In this document: positions 52,895 to 62,302 of the stretch, piece after piece
Layout: every line of letters starts with the position of its first letter
Position numbering within the stretch: the first letter of the stretch is position 1
Assembly (NCBI RefSeq): GCF_002161555.1
Contig: NZ_NFHZ01000014.1
Coordinates: 1-64,000 of the forward strand
Source: Barnesiella sp. An55
GTDB lineage: Bacteria > Bacteroidota > Bacteroidia > Bacteroidales > Barnesiellaceae
Direction of reading: 5' to 3'
Length of the DNA: 64,000 nucleotides
Position numbers and translations under genes: made by a program
Notes under the pieces: generated by a model
Told to the model about the DNA's origin: nothing
The model's input: only the letters and a program-made list of their open reading frames with translations
The model's database searches: none

Positions 52895-52902
52895 CAAATA
52901 TA
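52895..52902 (-). promoter_or_regulatory. -7 box upstream of the inverted repeat and secreted gene
   Basis: TATATTTG followed by T on the minus strand; predicted transcription start near 52888. Confidence 0.5.
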
Positions 52903-52967
52903 ACTATTTTTAGTAAGATACTATTATACTGATTTGCAAATTTCAAATGAGTATATAATTACGGAAT

Positions 52968-53168
52968 TCAGTCGCCCGGTTCCAGCTGGAAAATCTGCTC
53001 GACCGACTTCTGGAATACCTGGGCTATCTTCAGCGCCAGGATGGTCGAGAGGACAAACCGCCCCGTCTCGATGGCATTGATGGTTTGCCGGCTCACACCG
53101 GTCGCTTCGGCCAATGCCTGCTGGGTCATGCGAAGCTCGGCCCGTTCGGCCCGTATCCTATTCTTCAT
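52968..53168 (-). CDS. Small Xre-type helix-turn-helix regulator
   Basis: A 66-residue protein that is nothing but an HTH_3 domain: MKNRIRAERAELRMTQQALA, then ATGVSRQTINAIETGRFVLST and ALKIAQVFQKSVEQIFQLE. This is the YozG/Cro-like small regulator class usually paired with a membrane protein. The start overlaps the end of the membrane-protein gene by eleven bases. It is likely to repress its own operon through the inverted repeat at 53678-53701. Confidence 0.92.
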   Translation of the reverse strand: MKNRIRAERAELRMTQQALAEATGVSRQTINAIETGRFVLSTILALKIAQVFQKSVEQIFQLEPGD

Positions 53169-53628
53169 ACTCCATCGATTTTTTCAGCCGCCACAACTTT
53201 ACCTCATACACGATCAAAAAGACCAGCAAGACCGTGAATATATTCCCGATCATTACATACAGATAGTCGAGTTCATAGAAACAGAGGGCCGACACGACAA
53301 CAAAGGCTGTATTCAAATAAAGCGCTATCAGCAACGAGTTGAGCCGCACCTGGGTGATGAGCTCATCTTCAATCGGCTCACGCGAACAGACCACAAACAG
53401 ACTGCCCACGCTGATACCTATGATAGCTATGTTGTTGAGGAGACCGGTCATCACATACGATACCAATGCCCGATACAACCCGCTGGCGGGGTCTATCCCC
53501 TTGAGTAAATATCGGGGAAAACCGTTGCAACCGTCTATGAACATCATAAGCCCAATAATAAAGGTGGGAATGAGAATAGCCCAACCGACTTTCTTAAAGC
53601 TGTGGGGCAACAGAAAAATCTTTTTCAT
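53158..53628 (-). CDS. Four-helix membrane protein paired with the Xre regulator
   Basis: A 156-residue inner-membrane protein with four hydrophobic segments at about 15-33, 55-78, 90-112 and 118-140. It has a short positively charged start (MKKIFLLPHSFKK) and ends SMEYEE. An ATG two codons earlier (53634) is the alternative. Such small membrane proteins are often encoded just before a 65-70-residue Xre protein in Bacteroidota and Firmicutes; the function is unknown. First gene of the pair. Confidence 0.85.
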   Translation of the reverse strand: MKKIFLLPHSFKKVGWAILIPTFIIGLMMFIDGCNGFPRYLLKGIDPASGLYRALVSYVMTGLLNNIAIIGISVGSLFVVCSREPIEDELITQVRLNSLLIALYLNTAFVVVSALCFYELDYLYVMIGNIFTVLLVFLIVYEVKLWRLKKSMEYEE

Positions 53629-53676
53629 AAGCATGACTGATTTCGGTTCGTAGATAAATTGATTTCTCTCATGCTA

Positions 53677-53701
53677 CAAATGTAAAGTATATTTTACATT
53701 T
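53677..53701 (-). promoter_or_regulatory. Promoter and operator of the membrane protein/Xre operon
   Basis: TACATTTG followed by T (53677-53684) is the -7 box. AAATGTAAA (53678-53686), six bases, then TTTACATTT (53693-53701) form a perfect inverted repeat that covers the -7 box. This placement fits repression by a dimeric HTH protein, most simply the Xre protein of the same operon. Confidence 0.65.
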
Positions 53702-53814
53702 AGACAAGCAAACACGACATTTAAAAAACTAAAAAAGATTAAAGCGCTCCGTAGCGAACCGATCCCGCTCCCCTACTCTCCTGGACAATCGTACAATCGG
53801 CCCCGATTCCATGC

Positions 53815-53849
53815 AAAAAACGGGAGCTCTCGCAAGAGCTCCCGTTTTC
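53815..53849. terminator. Terminator of the secreted-protein operon
   Basis: A perfect 14-bp stem (53817-53830 with 53835-53848), loop CGCA, A run on the left and T run on the right. It ends the three-gene operon reading leftward and could act in both directions. Confidence 0.88.
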
Positions 53850-53888
53850 TATTCGATTACAGAGGTATATAAGAAATATATACAGCTT

Positions 53889-55931
53889 CTACTTCACCAA
53901 TACTTTGGTAACCGCTCCATCGAGACGGACCACATAGAGCCCGCGAGGCAACGTAATGCCTGTGGTTCCGGCGGAGACCTCCTGTCGGGCCACCTCCATA
54001 CCGGCTGCATCATAGACCTCGACCATACCGTCGGTATCGGTCTCTACATAGAGCATGCCCTCGGCGCCATACACCCGGGCAGAACTGGACTCAAGTTCAT
54101 CGACCGAACCGGTTGCCCCCACCACGATTTCGTTCGACGGGTCGGAATAGAGATACTCCGACTCCCCGTTGGTCACAGCCATCACATAATACGACATTTG
54201 CTCCGTAGCCCGTTTGTTGGGCGTATCCACATAATACGACTCGTTATATACCATATCGTAGGCATAGACGCGCAACACCTGATCGCCGGCCGACATATTG
54301 GCCTGCGATATTTTCACCCGATCGATATATACAACACCGGTCGTACCGTAATCGGTATTATTGGGATCGTCGAAGCCAATGGCCAGGTAGTAGCCCTCGA
54401 GGGGTTCGAAATCGAAAGAGAGCGACATCTCGGCATCGGTCAAGGTGGCAAACTGCCATTCACCGGACTCGTTGGTCTCGGCATTTACCAGGCAAACTCC
54501 CACCTCGGTAGCGGCCGAACAGTCCACCCGCTTCACATCGAGTTGAATCGTCACGGTCGATGCCGTATTGGAACTGATGTAGTATATGGGGGTATAGAGC
54601 ATGCTGTAATACCCCATCACCTTATAGTAGTTTTTCAAACCCACCATGCCGTTGGCAAAGACCGGTGTAATGGCCGACCAGTCGGCATACTCGGTATAAT
54701 CGTTCAGGTATCCCTGGATGGCGCCATAGACGGGCGACGCCTCGGTACCTTCGGTCACGCGGTCGAATGTTTCGTCGTCGAGCGTGAAGTTTCCAGCGGT
54801 GGGGATGGTGTATAGCGAAAGCGTGGTCAACTCATAGTAGGCTGCATTTTCGGCAGCCGTCCAGTTGGCCCGGAAACCGGCATCGCTCACCTCGGTTGCC
54901 GGCAGTGCCGTTACCGAACCTATCGACGTCGAGGCAGCCTTGGCCAGCACCTCGTTGGAGGGTTCGGAAACCAACGTGCCATCGGTAGCTCGCACCGTGT
55001 AGTAATAGACTTTACCCTCGAGCGTACCGGTCACGGTATAGCTGGTCTCGGTCACGGGCTCATCTTTCAACAGATATTGCGGCTCGTTGTTGTCGTAGTA
55101 ATAGACATCGAGCAAATAGCCCGTTGCCCCCTCGGTCACCTCCCAGTTGGCCACGAAGCCGGTGGCCGTAATATCGGTTGCAGCCAGGGCCGAAGGCGAA
55201 TCCAACGTAGGCTCTACCGGCTCAACAGGCTCGACAGTGCCCATCTGTTCGATTTTAATATCGTCGAGGAAGATGTCGGCATCGGCATAAAACTGGATGG
55301 CCATGTTCGCTACACCACCATCGGTCTCGATGGTACCGGTTTTCCAGGTGGTCGTGGCCGTAGCCTTGCGGCCGTCGATCAGTGACGAACCCGAGCCCCA
55401 CATCACATAAACCGAGGTTGACTCTGTGTTGGTGCGATACGAGAAGGTGATTTTGAAATGGCCATTATCGCCCGACAGGTTAAGCACCGGGGTCATCAGC
55501 ACCGAAATGCCGTCGCCCACAACATAGGCGCAACCACCGGCCTGATAGACCGAGACTCCCACCCAGCCATAGGTGTGTACATAATCATAGAGTATATACC
55601 CCTCAGACGAGAGGATATTGGTCATATCGGGTTCATCTTCGGAGCCGGCCGTAAACAGGCTGAAATCTTCCTCCACAACGGTTGACCACTCGGTATCTTC
55701 GGCCTGCGCGGCAGGTGCGGCCAAACGATTGACCGACGGGATCAACTGCACCCCGATTGCAGGATAACGCATCATATTTTGAGCCGGAGACACACCACGC
55801 AACTCTTTGCTATCTTTCTTAATCACCGCCCTATTGCTCCAGCTTGTATCGACCGTGGGCGAAGCGGCCACCGTCAAACTCAACAAGCCCATAAGGCCTG
55901 GGAGAAGTCCCCTTAATAAATTTGTTTTCAT
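53889..55931 (-). CDS. Secreted fibronectin type III/jelly-roll protein with C-terminal sorting domain
   Basis: A 680-residue exported protein. MKTNLLRGLLPGLMGLLSLTVAASP is the signal peptide. A choice-of-anchor J type domain follows (about 75-230: FSLFTAGSEDEPD to DIFLDDIKIEQMG). Two fibronectin type III domains (about 240-330 and 340-) contain GFVANWE and GFRANWTAAENA. Another jelly-roll domain lies at about 375-550. The last about 70 residues (MVEVYDAAGMEVAR, GITLPRGLYVVRLDG, KVLVK) are a type A sorting domain of the type IX secretion system. Start codon overlaps the protease stop by four bases. Confidence 0.85.
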   Translation of the reverse strand: MKTNLLRGLLPGLMGLLSLTVAASPTVDTSWSNRAVIKKDSKELRGVSPAQNMMRYPAIGVQLIPSVNRLAAPAAQAEDTEWSTVVEEDFSLFTAGSEDEPDMTNILSSEGYILYDYVHTYGWVGVSVYQAGGCAYVVGDGISVLMTPVLNLSGDNGHFKITFSYRTNTESTSVYVMWGSGSSLIDGRKATATTTWKTGTIETDGGVANMAIQFYADADIFLDDIKIEQMGTVEPVEPVEPTLDSPSALAATDITATGFVANWEVTEGATGYLLDVYYYDNNEPQYLLKDEPVTETSYTVTGTLEGKVYYYTVRATDGTLVSEPSNEVLAKAASTSIGSVTALPATEVSDAGFRANWTAAENAAYYELTTLSLYTIPTAGNFTLDDETFDRVTEGTEASPVYGAIQGYLNDYTEYADWSAITPVFANGMVGLKNYYKVMGYYSMLYTPIYYISSNTASTVTIQLDVKRVDCSAATEVGVCLVNAETNESGEWQFATLTDAEMSLSFDFEPLEGYYLAIGFDDPNNTDYGTTGVVYIDRVKISQANMSAGDQVLRVYAYDMVYNESYYVDTPNKRATEQMSYYVMAVTNGESEYLYSDPSNEIVVGATGSVDELESSSARVYGAEGMLYVETDTDGMVEVYDAAGMEVARQEVSAGTTGITLPRGLYVVRLDGAVTKVLVK

Positions 55932-58741
55932 CGAATTACTATTTTTTCTGTTTCCATTAATTGATCATTTTCCACATGCAGCAGATATATGCCTTGAGCC
56001 TCGACCCAAATCTGCGACTGCCCGGCGGGCAGCTGCCGCGCGAGAATGTGACGGCCATCGGTTGTATATAGATTCATGCGGGCAGGTGCCTCGAGGGTCA
56101 CCGTTACCACATGGCCGGTCACCACCACATCGGCTCCATGACCGAGCGCAACATCGGTCACACTCGAGGCCATGAACGACTTCTCGATGATGCGCGACTC
56201 GTTATTGCCCTCGTACAGGCAGGCAATACCATAGGTGTGATATCCTGCGGATGCCGTATTATCGAAGAAACAGCGGGTCGAAGTATAACCGATAAACTCA
56301 TCGTCGCGATAGATATTGAAACCTATGGGATAGCGGGTATCGCGCAGCGGGTCATAGTTGTCGTTGAACACGGGTTTTTCATCGGCTACGAAATCGGTAC
56401 TCGGAGCCGGCTCGGCCAGTGTGGCCCGCAAGAAGATATTGGCCGACAAAAGGTCGTCGCGCCACACCCCATCGACCAGGACCAGATTGCCCAAGCCCTT
56501 ATCGACCGACTCGCCATCGCAAATAACTTGAAGCGAATTGATATTCGACGAAGCATGGAAGCCTATCAGATAGTCATAACCGGCCTCAATCTCGACCTGA
56601 TCTTTGAGAAGCATATCGCGCCACGAACCGGTGGCATACTCCGAAGCTTCGCGGGTAGCCACCACCTCAAAGTCGTCGGTACCGGCCACGGCACGCCATA
56701 CGCGCAACTCATAGACCGTCTGTTTATAACTGGTAAACGGCAAGAATCCCAACTTGTCGAAACGATAGCCTACGTAGGACTTCAGATCCGACGCATTGAA
56801 ACGTTGTGCGACATCGATTTCGGCGCCGTCCAAAGTCTGGTACGAAATATTTTCATTGGAGAGCGTGACGCTGGTGCGGGTCAAGACAGGGTCCAAATTC
56901 CACTGCAGGAACATACCTCCATAGGGCGAGCTGCCCGAGAGGGTCTCGACCCGATTCTCGGGCACACGCACCGTCTCGGTTACAAAGGGTGAATACAGCC
57001 CGTCGGTATAGGCGACATCGATTTTATACACGGCCTGGGTTGCGGTCAACGCCTCATCGATATAGCCCTCGGTAGTAGGTTGGGCCATCAGCTTATCGTC
57101 GCGGAAAACCCGATAGTTTTTCACACTGCCGGTCTCGGGCCGTTCCCAAGTCAAGGTGACAACACCCCGCTTGGCCACGGCTACAAAATTCTTCACACGC
57201 TCGGGCTCCTCGCCCTTGACAAACGAGAAGGATATAAGGCCGTTACTCTCGGCTATATGGTTCAGGGCTGCATAGGAGTATTTGCCGTCGTTGGAGTGAA
57301 TGGCGGGCAGAGTGGCATCGGAGAAGGAGGTCACACCCGACGCTCCCGGGAACGGGGCTCCCTGCGAGTTGATATTGCCATACGACTCGGGGGTGTCGGC
57401 CGGCTGGCAATTGGCCGACGCACACACGGTATATAGTCCTTGCTGGCTGCTGGAGTTCACCTTATTTGAATTTACCCGCGGGGAAATGCGGCTCTCGTCG
57501 GCATGATAGATAATGAGTCCATGCCCCGGCAAAGCCCGGTCGAAACTGGTTTGCTGACGGTTCTCAAGCACATAGTAATCGCCCTCTCTCAAGGTATTGA
57601 CGACATAGGCTACCGGCTCATCGGTAGCGGCCGGCATGTTCGTGATATCCTGCGTCTCGCTGAGTACGGTCGGGGTCACCCAACCAAACTGTATCTTCTG
57701 CCACATGTTGTAATGGCAGGGCGAATCGCCTCTTTGTCCATAAGTTCCCCAAGCACCGCCGGCCATCAAATCCCACTCGCCGGTACCCTCGTACGAGCCG
57801 TTCTGCTCGTAATCTACATCATAATAATCGGGAGCCCCCAGGTTGTGTCCAAACTCATGGCAAAAGACCCCGACGGTCATCATCGAAAGCATGGGGACAT
57901 CGAAGAGCAACTCGGGCTGAATGGTATAGGTGCGCACCCGTATGTTATCGACCCACGTATCGTACACCTCACTGCTATGCGACCAGATGTCGCCAGTACT
58001 GCCGGTCACCTCCTGGCCGGTACCCTGGTGGATAATGGAAAGTCCGTCGAGTTCGCCATCGCCGTCGTTGTCGAACTGAGAGAAATCGATTTCGTCCTGC
58101 ACCTTCGACAACGCCTCTCTGATGAGTTCGGTCATATTCTCGGTGCTATACATGTTTTTGTTCTTCGACAGTTGAATCCAGCCCACGACCGTTGTCTCCA
58201 CATCGAGTTGACCGTAGGAGTTCTCGAGATAAAAATCTCTGAAACTTCCTGTGCTCCGATAATTCGCGCTATTCATCATGGCATCGAAATCGTCGCGACT
58301 GAAGGTAACCTGGGTGTCGGCAAAATTCACGAGCAGCATCAGCAGCTTGCGTTGCCCGGTCAAAGGGAATGTACCCTCCAGCTGCAACGTAGGAGCGACC
58401 TCGGCCCGCTCGATTCGCATCAAGGCTTGCCTATTGAGCAAGTTTACCTTGCGGGCCGCCTGGGCATCGTTGCCGGTATAGGGAACCGACGAGGCCACAA
58501 TCTGTTCATCGGCCTCTTGTGCATAGACCAGGAACCCGTTATCGGCTTTTTTCAGGATGTGACCGTCAATCGACTCCATCCAGTGATGATGCTCATCACC
58601 CTTCAACTTATACTTCACAATCGTACCGTCTGGCTGAACATAGGAAATATCTCCCGGAAATGCCGGCATCGAAGATACCGGCATATTCCAAAAGATATTC
58701 ATCAGACAAACTACGCATAATAGCTTTATACGCATATTCAT
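55928..58741 (-). CDS. M6 family zinc metalloprotease (immune inhibitor A-like), secreted
   Basis: A 937-residue exported protease. Signal peptide at 1-24. The propeptide region reaches about residue 120. The M6 catalytic domain follows, with the zinc motif HEFGHNLG (295-302) and the downstream YDVDYEQNGSYEGTGEWDLM with its Met-turn; DNDGDGELDG (224-233) is a likely calcium loop. The C-terminal half holds a fibronectin type III-like domain and beta-sandwich domains, and the end (MNLYTTDGRHILARQ, GIYLLHVEN, KIVIR) resembles a type A sorting domain. M6 enzymes degrade host or foreign proteins; the target is unknown. Confidence 0.92.
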   Translation of the reverse strand: MNMRIKLLCVVCLMNIFWNMPVSSMPAFPGDISYVQPDGTIVKYKLKGDEHHHWMESIDGHILKKADNGFLVYAQEADEQIVASSVPYTGNDAQAARKVNLLNRQALMRIERAEVAPTLQLEGTFPLTGQRKLLMLLVNFADTQVTFSRDDFDAMMNSANYRSTGSFRDFYLENSYGQLDVETTVVGWIQLSKNKNMYSTENMTELIREALSKVQDEIDFSQFDNDGDGELDGLSIIHQGTGQEVTGSTGDIWSHSSEVYDTWVDNIRVRTYTIQPELLFDVPMLSMMTVGVFCHEFGHNLGAPDYYDVDYEQNGSYEGTGEWDLMAGGAWGTYGQRGDSPCHYNMWQKIQFGWVTPTVLSETQDITNMPAATDEPVAYVVNTLREGDYYVLENRQQTSFDRALPGHGLIIYHADESRISPRVNSNKVNSSSQQGLYTVCASANCQPADTPESYGNINSQGAPFPGASGVTSFSDATLPAIHSNDGKYSYAALNHIAESNGLISFSFVKGEEPERVKNFVAVAKRGVVTLTWERPETGSVKNYRVFRDDKLMAQPTTEGYIDEALTATQAVYKIDVAYTDGLYSPFVTETVRVPENRVETLSGSSPYGGMFLQWNLDPVLTRTSVTLSNENISYQTLDGAEIDVAQRFNASDLKSYVGYRFDKLGFLPFTSYKQTVYELRVWRAVAGTDDFEVVATREASEYATGSWRDMLLKDQVEIEAGYDYLIGFHASSNINSLQVICDGESVDKGLGNLVLVDGVWRDDLLSANIFLRATLAEPAPSTDFVADEKPVFNDNYDPLRDTRYPIGFNIYRDDEFIGYTSTRCFFDNTASAGYHTYGIACLYEGNNESRIIEKSFMASSVTDVALGHGADVVVTGHVVTVTLEAPARMNLYTTDGRHILARQLPAGQSQIWVEAQGIYLLHVENDQLMETEKIVIR

Positions 58742-58752
58742 CTCAGATCAAT

Positions 58753-61572
58753 TTATTTTACGAATTTCACACTTCGGCTGTTGGTTGCGATGATATAAAC
58801 TCCCTTGGCCCAATCGGCTATCGGCAGGTACATGGTGGTATCGTCGGCTTTGACCGAGGCCATCAACGTCCCCGACATCGAGTAGATGTTCACTACATCA
58901 CCGGCGTTCAACCCATCGACCTTGAGGGTAGAACCATCGACCGAAGCGTAGAAACGAACAGACGACTCGGTGGCCGAAACGGCCGAAATCTCTTTCATCT
59001 CGATCCACGGCATGACGGCGAAACTGTACCCTTTCAACTCGGGCGAGAAGAGATCGGCACGACAATACTCGCCGTCGGGCACAAAGTCGCTACCCTCGAT
59101 AGCCACATCGGGTTTCACATAGAGAGTTGTTTGGCCATTGGCATGAACCCGGGTATCGCCTCCGAAGAACGACCCTACGGTCCACTCCTTGTCGAGATCC
59201 ATCATCAGCTCATCAAACTCCAGTGCCACATAGAAAGTTCCCGTCAACTCGGCCGGGGTAGCCAGGGTCCAACCGATTCTCTTCGAAAGATAGATGCCCA
59301 TGTCGCCGAATTTATCGACAATATTGGCTGTCTCTTCGTAGAAGGGATGCTCCAGATCGGGCTTCCCATCTTTTTCGGGGTAGAACACCAGCTTGACATT
59401 CTTATCGGAGTCGTCCTCTTGCCCCGTGTTGATATAGATGCCATAAGCCATGAGGTTGAAGGTTACCGACGAGACTTCGACCTTTTGGTCGATTGGCATC
59501 TCGAAGCGCTCGGCTATTGCCCGATAGTAGCGGTTGACACCGGCTACATAGTGGAACAATACCTCATAGGTATCTTGAGTCTGCACCGACCCATCCTCGC
59601 GATAAGCCGGGAGGTCGGCCTGTTGATAGACCTTATCAAGTGCATCATTGACGGTCGATACAGCCCCTGTGGGGAAACCGCCCTCGTCAATTACAGTGCA
59701 GGAGAGCGAGCAAGTGAACTCGCTGCTTCCGCCCTTGTTGGTGGCTACCAGCTTAATGGTATAGCTACCCGACTGTGTGAACGATACATAGGGCTCGCGA
59801 GCAGTGGGATCGGCAACTTGGGCCGTACCCGTTACCGACCATTCGTAACTGTCGGCGCCATCGACCTGGTTTATCATCTTGTAAGGCATACCGGGGAACA
59901 ACAGCGGACGCCCGTCGATAAGCGAGTTCAACGTAGTTGACATATAGATGGTTCCCGTGGGAGGAAGCACATCGCTCGATTTCCTCAACGAGAAGTCCTC
60001 AATGCAGTAATAGCCGTCGCTGGCCAGTTCGGAGTTGGCCCAGAACGCGAAACAGTATTCGCCGGTAGTCTCGGGCGTATAAGTTACTGTTACCAATTCC
60101 CAGTCGGTCATGAAACGGTCGGTTACGCTATACAACTCGTCTTGCATATCGTAGGCCTGTTCGCGCCCGACCGTAAATCTGAAGGTGGCGGGATTGTCAC
60201 CGCCCGGCAGATAGAGGTAGAACGAAGCCGTATATTCGACACCGGCCTCCATCTCCATCATCGGGGTATAGGCTATGTCATGGCGCTCACCCAATGCCGA
60301 TGACGGAGCTACCAAATAATACGACCCCGAAAGGGCAGGCTTCGACCTCAACGAGGCCGTGATAAACGGTTCGTCACCAGTAGCCAACCAACCAATAGGC
60401 AGATATGACACCCCATCGTAATGGTCGCCATCGAAGGTCTCTATATAGGGAATCGAGGGGGTCCATCCGGGTTCCACGATTTCGTCCGACGCGATTTCAA
60501 AGTCGTCAATCAGCATAAAGCCGTCCATCGAGAGAGCCGAGCAGGCCCAGAAGGCAAAACAGTATTCGCCCGTTTCGGTGGGCGTGAAGGCCACCTCTAC
60601 CTTTTCCCATCCCGAAGTGGAGGTATCTTCATAGCTCTTCAATACGGTGGTTTGAGCCTCTACCGTCTGACCGTTCCCTACCGTGAACTTGAAACTGGGC
60701 TTGCGCGACAGCTCCATCAGGTTGAGATAGAACGACACGTTGTAGGTAATGCCGGCTTCCATCTCCAGCATCGGGGTGAAGGTGACATCCTGGCGACCCG
60801 ACGAATAACTGGGATTTGCCACGAGCAGATTTTCGCCCGAGTTGGGCACATACCCCCACTCGTTAGCATTGACGGTTTGGAAAGCGTTATCGGTGTTCGA
60901 CACCCATCCGTTGGGCAGCACGGCATCGACGGCATAGTGGGTAGAGTCGTCGAAGGTCTCCTTGTAGGGCAGCGTGGCTTCCCAGGCGGGCTCGGGTTCG
61001 GAGGCAATCTCTTCGATCGAGAAGGTATCGTAATAGACATCGCCCGACGACGACAAGGTGGAACTGTTCCACAATCCTACACAATACTGACCGTCCTGCG
61101 ACGGGGTATAGATAACCTCGGCCAAGGTCCATTGGTCTATGGCCTTATCGCGATCGCCATACACGTAGGAGAGGTGATTCTCATAATCCTGCCCCATGCC
61201 CACGGTGATCTTCATCTCCGAAGTGCGGGACGACAGACCGGGCATCATGTATTTTACCCGTATCCGGTAATCGGTATTGGCCTTCATCTCAAACATGGGC
61301 GAGAAGGCTACATCCTGGCGATTGCTCGTCTGGGGATATCCCGAGACGATAACCTTATCGCCCGTATCGGCAACTTTTCCATAGTCGATGGCCGGTTGTG
61401 CCGAGAAAGAAGTGGCTCCAACTGCAGCCCAACCGTTGGGCAAACCAGATATGACACTATCGGTATAATGGGTAGCATCATCGAAAGACTCCTCATAAAG
61501 GAGCTCCATCTCTTGTGCTTGTAGAGGCAGGCACAACAGTCCCACAACCAGCGTAGCCGCTATCCGTTTCAA
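58753..61572 (-). CDS. Secreted protein with three jelly-roll repeats, PKD-like domain and sorting domain
   Basis: A 939-residue exported protein. The signal peptide is MKRIAATLVVGLLCLPLQAQ. Three homologous choice-of-anchor J repeats of about 165 residues follow, starting YEESFDDATHYTDS, YKETFDDSTHYAVD and YIETFDGDHYDGVS. Each has the inner motif GEYCFAFW or a variant. Next is a PKD-like domain (about 530-605: DSYEWSVTG, SYTIKLVATNKGGSS), then a further beta domain and a terminal type A sorting domain (VNIYSMSGTLMASV, GVYIIATNSRS). First gene of the operon; 11 bases before the protease gene. Probably an adhesin or glycan-binding protein. Confidence 0.85.
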   Translation of the reverse strand: MKRIAATLVVGLLCLPLQAQEMELLYEESFDDATHYTDSVISGLPNGWAAVGATSFSAQPAIDYGKVADTGDKVIVSGYPQTSNRQDVAFSPMFEMKANTDYRIRVKYMMPGLSSRTSEMKITVGMGQDYENHLSYVYGDRDKAIDQWTLAEVIYTPSQDGQYCVGLWNSSTLSSSGDVYYDTFSIEEIASEPEPAWEATLPYKETFDDSTHYAVDAVLPNGWVSNTDNAFQTVNANEWGYVPNSGENLLVANPSYSSGRQDVTFTPMLEMEAGITYNVSFYLNLMELSRKPSFKFTVGNGQTVEAQTTVLKSYEDTSTSGWEKVEVAFTPTETGEYCFAFWACSALSMDGFMLIDDFEIASDEIVEPGWTPSIPYIETFDGDHYDGVSYLPIGWLATGDEPFITASLRSKPALSGSYYLVAPSSALGERHDIAYTPMMEMEAGVEYTASFYLYLPGGDNPATFRFTVGREQAYDMQDELYSVTDRFMTDWELVTVTYTPETTGEYCFAFWANSELASDGYYCIEDFSLRKSSDVLPPTGTIYMSTTLNSLIDGRPLLFPGMPYKMINQVDGADSYEWSVTGTAQVADPTAREPYVSFTQSGSYTIKLVATNKGGSSEFTCSLSCTVIDEGGFPTGAVSTVNDALDKVYQQADLPAYREDGSVQTQDTYEVLFHYVAGVNRYYRAIAERFEMPIDQKVEVSSVTFNLMAYGIYINTGQEDDSDKNVKLVFYPEKDGKPDLEHPFYEETANIVDKFGDMGIYLSKRIGWTLATPAELTGTFYVALEFDELMMDLDKEWTVGSFFGGDTRVHANGQTTLYVKPDVAIEGSDFVPDGEYCRADLFSPELKGYSFAVMPWIEMKEISAVSATESSVRFYASVDGSTLKVDGLNAGDVVNIYSMSGTLMASVKADDTTMYLPIADWAKGVYIIATNSRSVKFVK

Positions 61573-61640
61573 AAAAGTAAAGTTTTTCTCATACTGACTA
61601 TTTTTATAATGATTATCGAAAATTCATCAAAGTCCCACTA

Positions 61641-61648
61641 CAAATGTA
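61641..61648 (-). promoter_or_regulatory. -7 box of the secreted-protein operon
   Basis: TACATTTG followed by T on the minus strand. Predicted start near 61633, leader about 61 bases. Confidence 0.6.
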
Positions 61649-61668
61649 GAAAAATAAAACAATATTTT

Positions 61669-61691
61669 ATCATTTTTGAGTCAAAAATGAT
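61669..61691. promoter_or_regulatory. 23-base palindrome upstream of the secreted-protein operon
   Basis: ATCATTTTTGA, one base, then TCAAAAATGAT: perfect 11-base arms. It lies 20 bases upstream of the -7 box, over the -33 region, the position of an operator. The binding protein is unknown. Confidence 0.45.
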
Positions 61692-61914
61692 TATTAGGCT
61701 TAAAATTTATCTCAAAAGCTAACATTATGACAGACGAAGTTGTTTAATAGGGAAAACCTTTCAGCGGCATTTGAATATGGATTGGCTTATCTCGCCCTGT
61801 CAATTCCCACTTGCCATGTGGCTACAAGAGCAAAAGGAGTCAGCAGCCCGGCGAAGGCAACAGCATTTACAACCATGCCACAGCAATGGCAAGGTACTCA
61901 TATATGATAAATAA

Positions 61915-62082
61915 AAAAGGAGGAGCATTTTTCCCGCAAGACTCTGCATTTCCGACCAAATGCTTCACGGTCTTGCAATAACGGATAATGTCGGCGTTGT
62001 GTGTTTTTTTGTGTTTCAGGTAGATAGATAGGATAACAAGATTGGTAGCGCTCATGACGATTGCGTCTCTGAGCACAATCAA
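61915..62082 (-). ncRNA. Candidate small RNA
   Basis: On the minus strand a full-match promoter (TATCTTTG at 62089-62096, followed by C, with TTG at 62115-62117) would start an RNA near 62082. It contains a nested hairpin, GCAAGAC/GTCTTGC outside (61936-61942 with 61970-61976) and GCATTT/AAATGC inside (61946-61951 with 61958-61963), and reaches a run of six T at about 61915. No family is recognised and a short protein cannot be excluded. Confidence 0.35.
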
Positions 62083-62302
62083 ACTTTGCAAAGATAAAAC
62101 TTTATTCTTAAATACAACTCTTTTTTATCATTATTTTTTTGCATAAAATCGTTTTTTCATTCGAAATCGATTTCAGTCTCGACACTCAACCCGTCTCTTA
62201 CCAACGGTCCAAGAGAGGGACAGACGATGCCCTAACGTATTAAAAGCGAAAGAAAAGGAATAATCTTTTCACCTCAACTCAGCCCTCTACTTGCCCAATC
62301 TA

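Larger units (their letters stand above)
52634..52967 (-). other. Transcribed gap with inverted-repeat element and possible 62-codon frame
   Basis: No firm gene. It holds a promoter box (52895-52902), an imperfect inverted repeat (52714-52855), and a small frame from 52850 down to 52662 that starts MSSNYHNKTIKADNQ and ends FRSAVAVL. The frame lies across the repeat arms, which makes a real protein less likely. Confidence 0.35.
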
